From assembly GCA_934667295.1 (NCBI GenBank), contig CAKULR010000103.1, forward strand, positions 1 to 6,094: a DNA stretch of 6,094 bases, written 5' to 3'. Shown here piece by piece: positions 5,283 to 6,094 of the stretch (within the stretch, counting starts at the first letter, position 1; every line of letters begins with the position of its first letter). The translations under genes were made by a program, and so were the position numbers. The notes under the pieces were generated by a model. It ran no database searches. It had not been told where the DNA came from and was given only the letters and a program-made list of their open reading frames with translations. This DNA comes from an uncultured Kiritimatiellota bacterium (GTDB taxonomy: Bacteria > Verrucomicrobiota > Kiritimatiellia > RFP12 > UBA1067).

Positions 5283-5348
5283 ATGGGAAGGTCGCACTCC
5301 TGCGCGACCGAAGGGGCGAACGGACGCGCAGGGGCGTGTCCCTCCCAT
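5283..5348. repeat. 66-bp GC-rich imperfect inverted repeat
   Basis: The outer arms ATGGGAAG (5283-5290) and CCTCCCAT (5341-5348) enclose CCTGCGCG (5299-5306) and CGCGCAGG (5325-5332), giving a long interrupted stem. An alternative smaller hairpin, GGTCGC/GCGACC (5290-5295/5304-5309), competes with it. It is a GC-rich island in AT-richer DNA and shares GTCCCTCCC with the 124-bp element. It may be a related intergenic repeat family. Confidence 0.6.
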
Positions 5349-5421
5349 TTCCGATAAGTCCCACCCTGATGCCTTATACCGAAACAGAACGTCAAGAGAA
5401 ACGGAAAGGTAAGGACAATTC

Positions 5422-5505
5422 ATCTTCTTATTTCTTGTATTTTTCACCGTCTACCTCACCGGGTGTAAAATTCGTTCCGAACAAATCAAGTATCCTGAAA
5501 CATGA
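5422..5505 (+). pseudogene. Relic of a second lipoprotein signal peptide without a start codon
   Basis: One frame here reads IFLFLVFFTVYLTGC, a hydrophobic core ending in the lipobox LTGC, followed by KIRSEQIKYPET and a TGA stop at 5503-5505. The codon at the expected start position is ATC (5422-5424), 6 bases after AAGGA (5411-5415), so the start may have mutated from ATG. Alternatively, a single-base loss joins it to the upstream frame beginning ATG at 5369, which supplies a charged N-terminal region (EKRKGK). Both routes imply a broken gene fragment. The mature protein part is almost entirely missing. Confidence 0.4.
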
Positions 5506-5566
5506 CTACAGCAAGGATTGTACATGTGGTACAGGGCTTTCTTCTGTAGGTATACACGTACCGTGC

Positions 5567-5598
5567 GATTTCACTGCGGAGCGTTCCGAAGTGAAATC
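5567..5598. repeat. 32-bp imperfect palindrome of the dispersed half-site
   Basis: The arms GATTTCACTGCGGAGC (5567-5582) and GTTCCGAAGTGAAATC (5583-5598) meet without a spacer and differ at two positions. The right arm is identical to 3572-3587. The layout matches the 44-bp palindrome at 3881-3924 but without its TTGCGG/CCGCAA ends, so the GATTTCAC-TCGGAAC core is the conserved part. Confidence 0.8.
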
Positions 5599-5637
5599 CT
5601 GTATTCTGTCTACCTGGAGGTCCTGAACATGATGGAA

Positions 5638-5656
5638 TGAGATTTCACGGCGGAAT
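5638..5656 (+). repeat. Dispersed half-site copy with altered end (single)
   Basis: TGAGATTTCACGGCGGAAT matches the half-site TGAGATTTCACTTCGGAAC at 16 of 19 positions. It lies 40 bases from the palindrome at 5567-5598, in the same direction as its left arm. Its first three bases form the stop codon of a three-codon ATG-ATG-GAA frame. Confidence 0.5.
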
Positions 5657-5749
5657 AACCTGCCGTATGGCGAGACCTGAATCTGACAAAACAACAGGCA
5701 TATCACAATTCTGACATCGATATAATTAGGACGCTGTTGAACAATCCAA

Positions 5750-5880
5750 TGAGATTACGTTGCGGAACAATATACCTGTATGGAAAACATAAATCTGAAA
5801 GAAGCCCGTTTCTCACAATTTTAGTCCAAATATAAAAGGATATACTTGAATCCTATTGTGAGATTATGTTGCGGAACAAT
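5750..5880 (+). repeat. 21-bp direct repeat, diverged half-site pair 109 bp apart
   Basis: GAGATTACGTTGCGGAACAAT (5751-5771, of which the first 19 bases hold the core) recurs at 5860-5880 with one change, T for C. Each copy is preceded by T and by a similar AATCC-AT stretch. With the leading T, the first 19 bases (TGAGATTACGTTGCGGAAC, 5750-5768) match the half-site TGAGATTTCACTTCGGAAC at 15 positions. These are probably older or subfamily members. Confidence 0.7.
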
Positions 5881-5910
5881 TAAAGGAACAAAACCGTGTA
5901 AATCCTTTAA
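5811..5910. repeat. Two adjacent inverted repeats
   Basis: TCTCACAAT (5811-5819) pairs with ATTGTGAGA (5855-5863) over a 35-base spacer. TTAAAGGA (5880-5887) pairs with TCCTTTAA (5903-5910) over 15 bases. Neither has the form of a terminator for a recognised gene. The first overlaps the start of the half-site copy at 5859. Confidence 0.45.
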
Positions 5911-5990
5911 GCCCGTGACGGGAGGTGGCCGAAACGTGCGGAACACCCTCCCTCCCCCGACCTTTTTCCGTATCGCCCCAGGGGGGCGTG

Positions 5991-6085
5991 CGTGTTTTCC
6001 GTGGTCTTCGTGTTTTGCGTGATTAGACATTCCGATACCAACCTTCCTCCTTGTAGCCGTCTCTTGGCCACGGAAAACACGGAAA
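5991..6085. repeat. 9-bp-period words in inverted arrangement
   Basis: GTTTTCCGT, GGTCTTCGT and GTTTTGCGT follow each other at 5994-6020 with a 9-base period. CCACGGAAA and ACACGGAAA do so at 6068-6085. The two blocks are inverted copies of each other: CGTGTTTTCCGTGG (5991-6004) is the exact reverse complement of 6068-6081. The window ends 9 bases after the second block, so the repeat may continue. Confidence 0.65.
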
Positions 6086-6094
6086 CCGGCTTCG

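Larger units (their letters stand above)
5119..6094. other. Intergenic repeat-rich stretch without an intact gene
   Basis: Apart from the lipoprotein relic at 5422-5505, I see no believable gene here. The short frames present lie across palindromes and repeats and show no domain or supported start. The stretch holds the terminator-like hairpin, the 66-bp inverted repeat, four half-site copies (counting the palindrome as one), and the 9-bp-period words at its end. Pyrimidine-rich sequence (CCCTCCCTCCCCC, about 5946-5958) faces GGGAGG at 5920-5925. Confidence 0.6.

Noticed and set aside
5253..5706. Small frames of 64-96 codons on both strands
   Set aside because: They cross the 66-bp inverted repeat and the 32-bp palindrome, have no supported starts, and overlap one another.
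5821..6030. 69-codon minus-strand frame
   Set aside because: It is made up largely of the 9-bp words, the pyrimidine-rich tract and a half-site copy; no Shine-Dalgarno site or domain is seen.

Overview
The window has two very different halves. The left half (about 1-3135) is GC-rich, densely coding and entirely on the minus strand. It holds the conserved ribosomal pair rplM-rpsI (uL13 then uS9) behind its own candidate promoter and a structured leader. Upstream of it in transcription order lies a tight two-gene unit: a Sel1-repeat protein followed by a 357-residue protein I do not recognise. The antisense reading frames across these genes look like by-products of GC-rich codon usage.

The right half (about 3135-6094) is much AT-richer and mostly not open for translation. 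It carries one broken plus-strand lipoprotein gene (4221-5118). Its signal peptide, middle and C-terminal parts lie in three different frames, and each break sits at a short homopolymer. A second, smaller lipoprotein signal-peptide relic lies at about 5422-5505. The rest is packed with repeats: a 42-bp direct repeat, an 18-bp-period G/T-rich minisatellite, and a 124-bp element bounded by 12-bp inverted repeats whose two GC-rich hairpins have complementary loops. There is also a dispersed palindrome family built on a half-site like TGAGATTTCACTTCGGAAC, several 9-bp-period words, and long hairpins.

Organism: bacterial, from the Shine-Dalgarno sites and the L13-S9 operon. The diverged uL13 C-terminus, the insertion in uS9, the Sel1-repeat protein, and a GC-rich core beside repeat-laden AT-richer intergenic DNA make me think of the PVC superphylum (for example Kiritimatiellota, Verrucomicrobiota or Lentisphaerota). 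This is an impression that I could not test against a database.

The most unusual content is the non-coding repeat landscape, above all the 124-bp element at 3678-3801 and the recurring half-site. No CRISPR array, tRNA, rRNA, transposase or phage gene was recognised.
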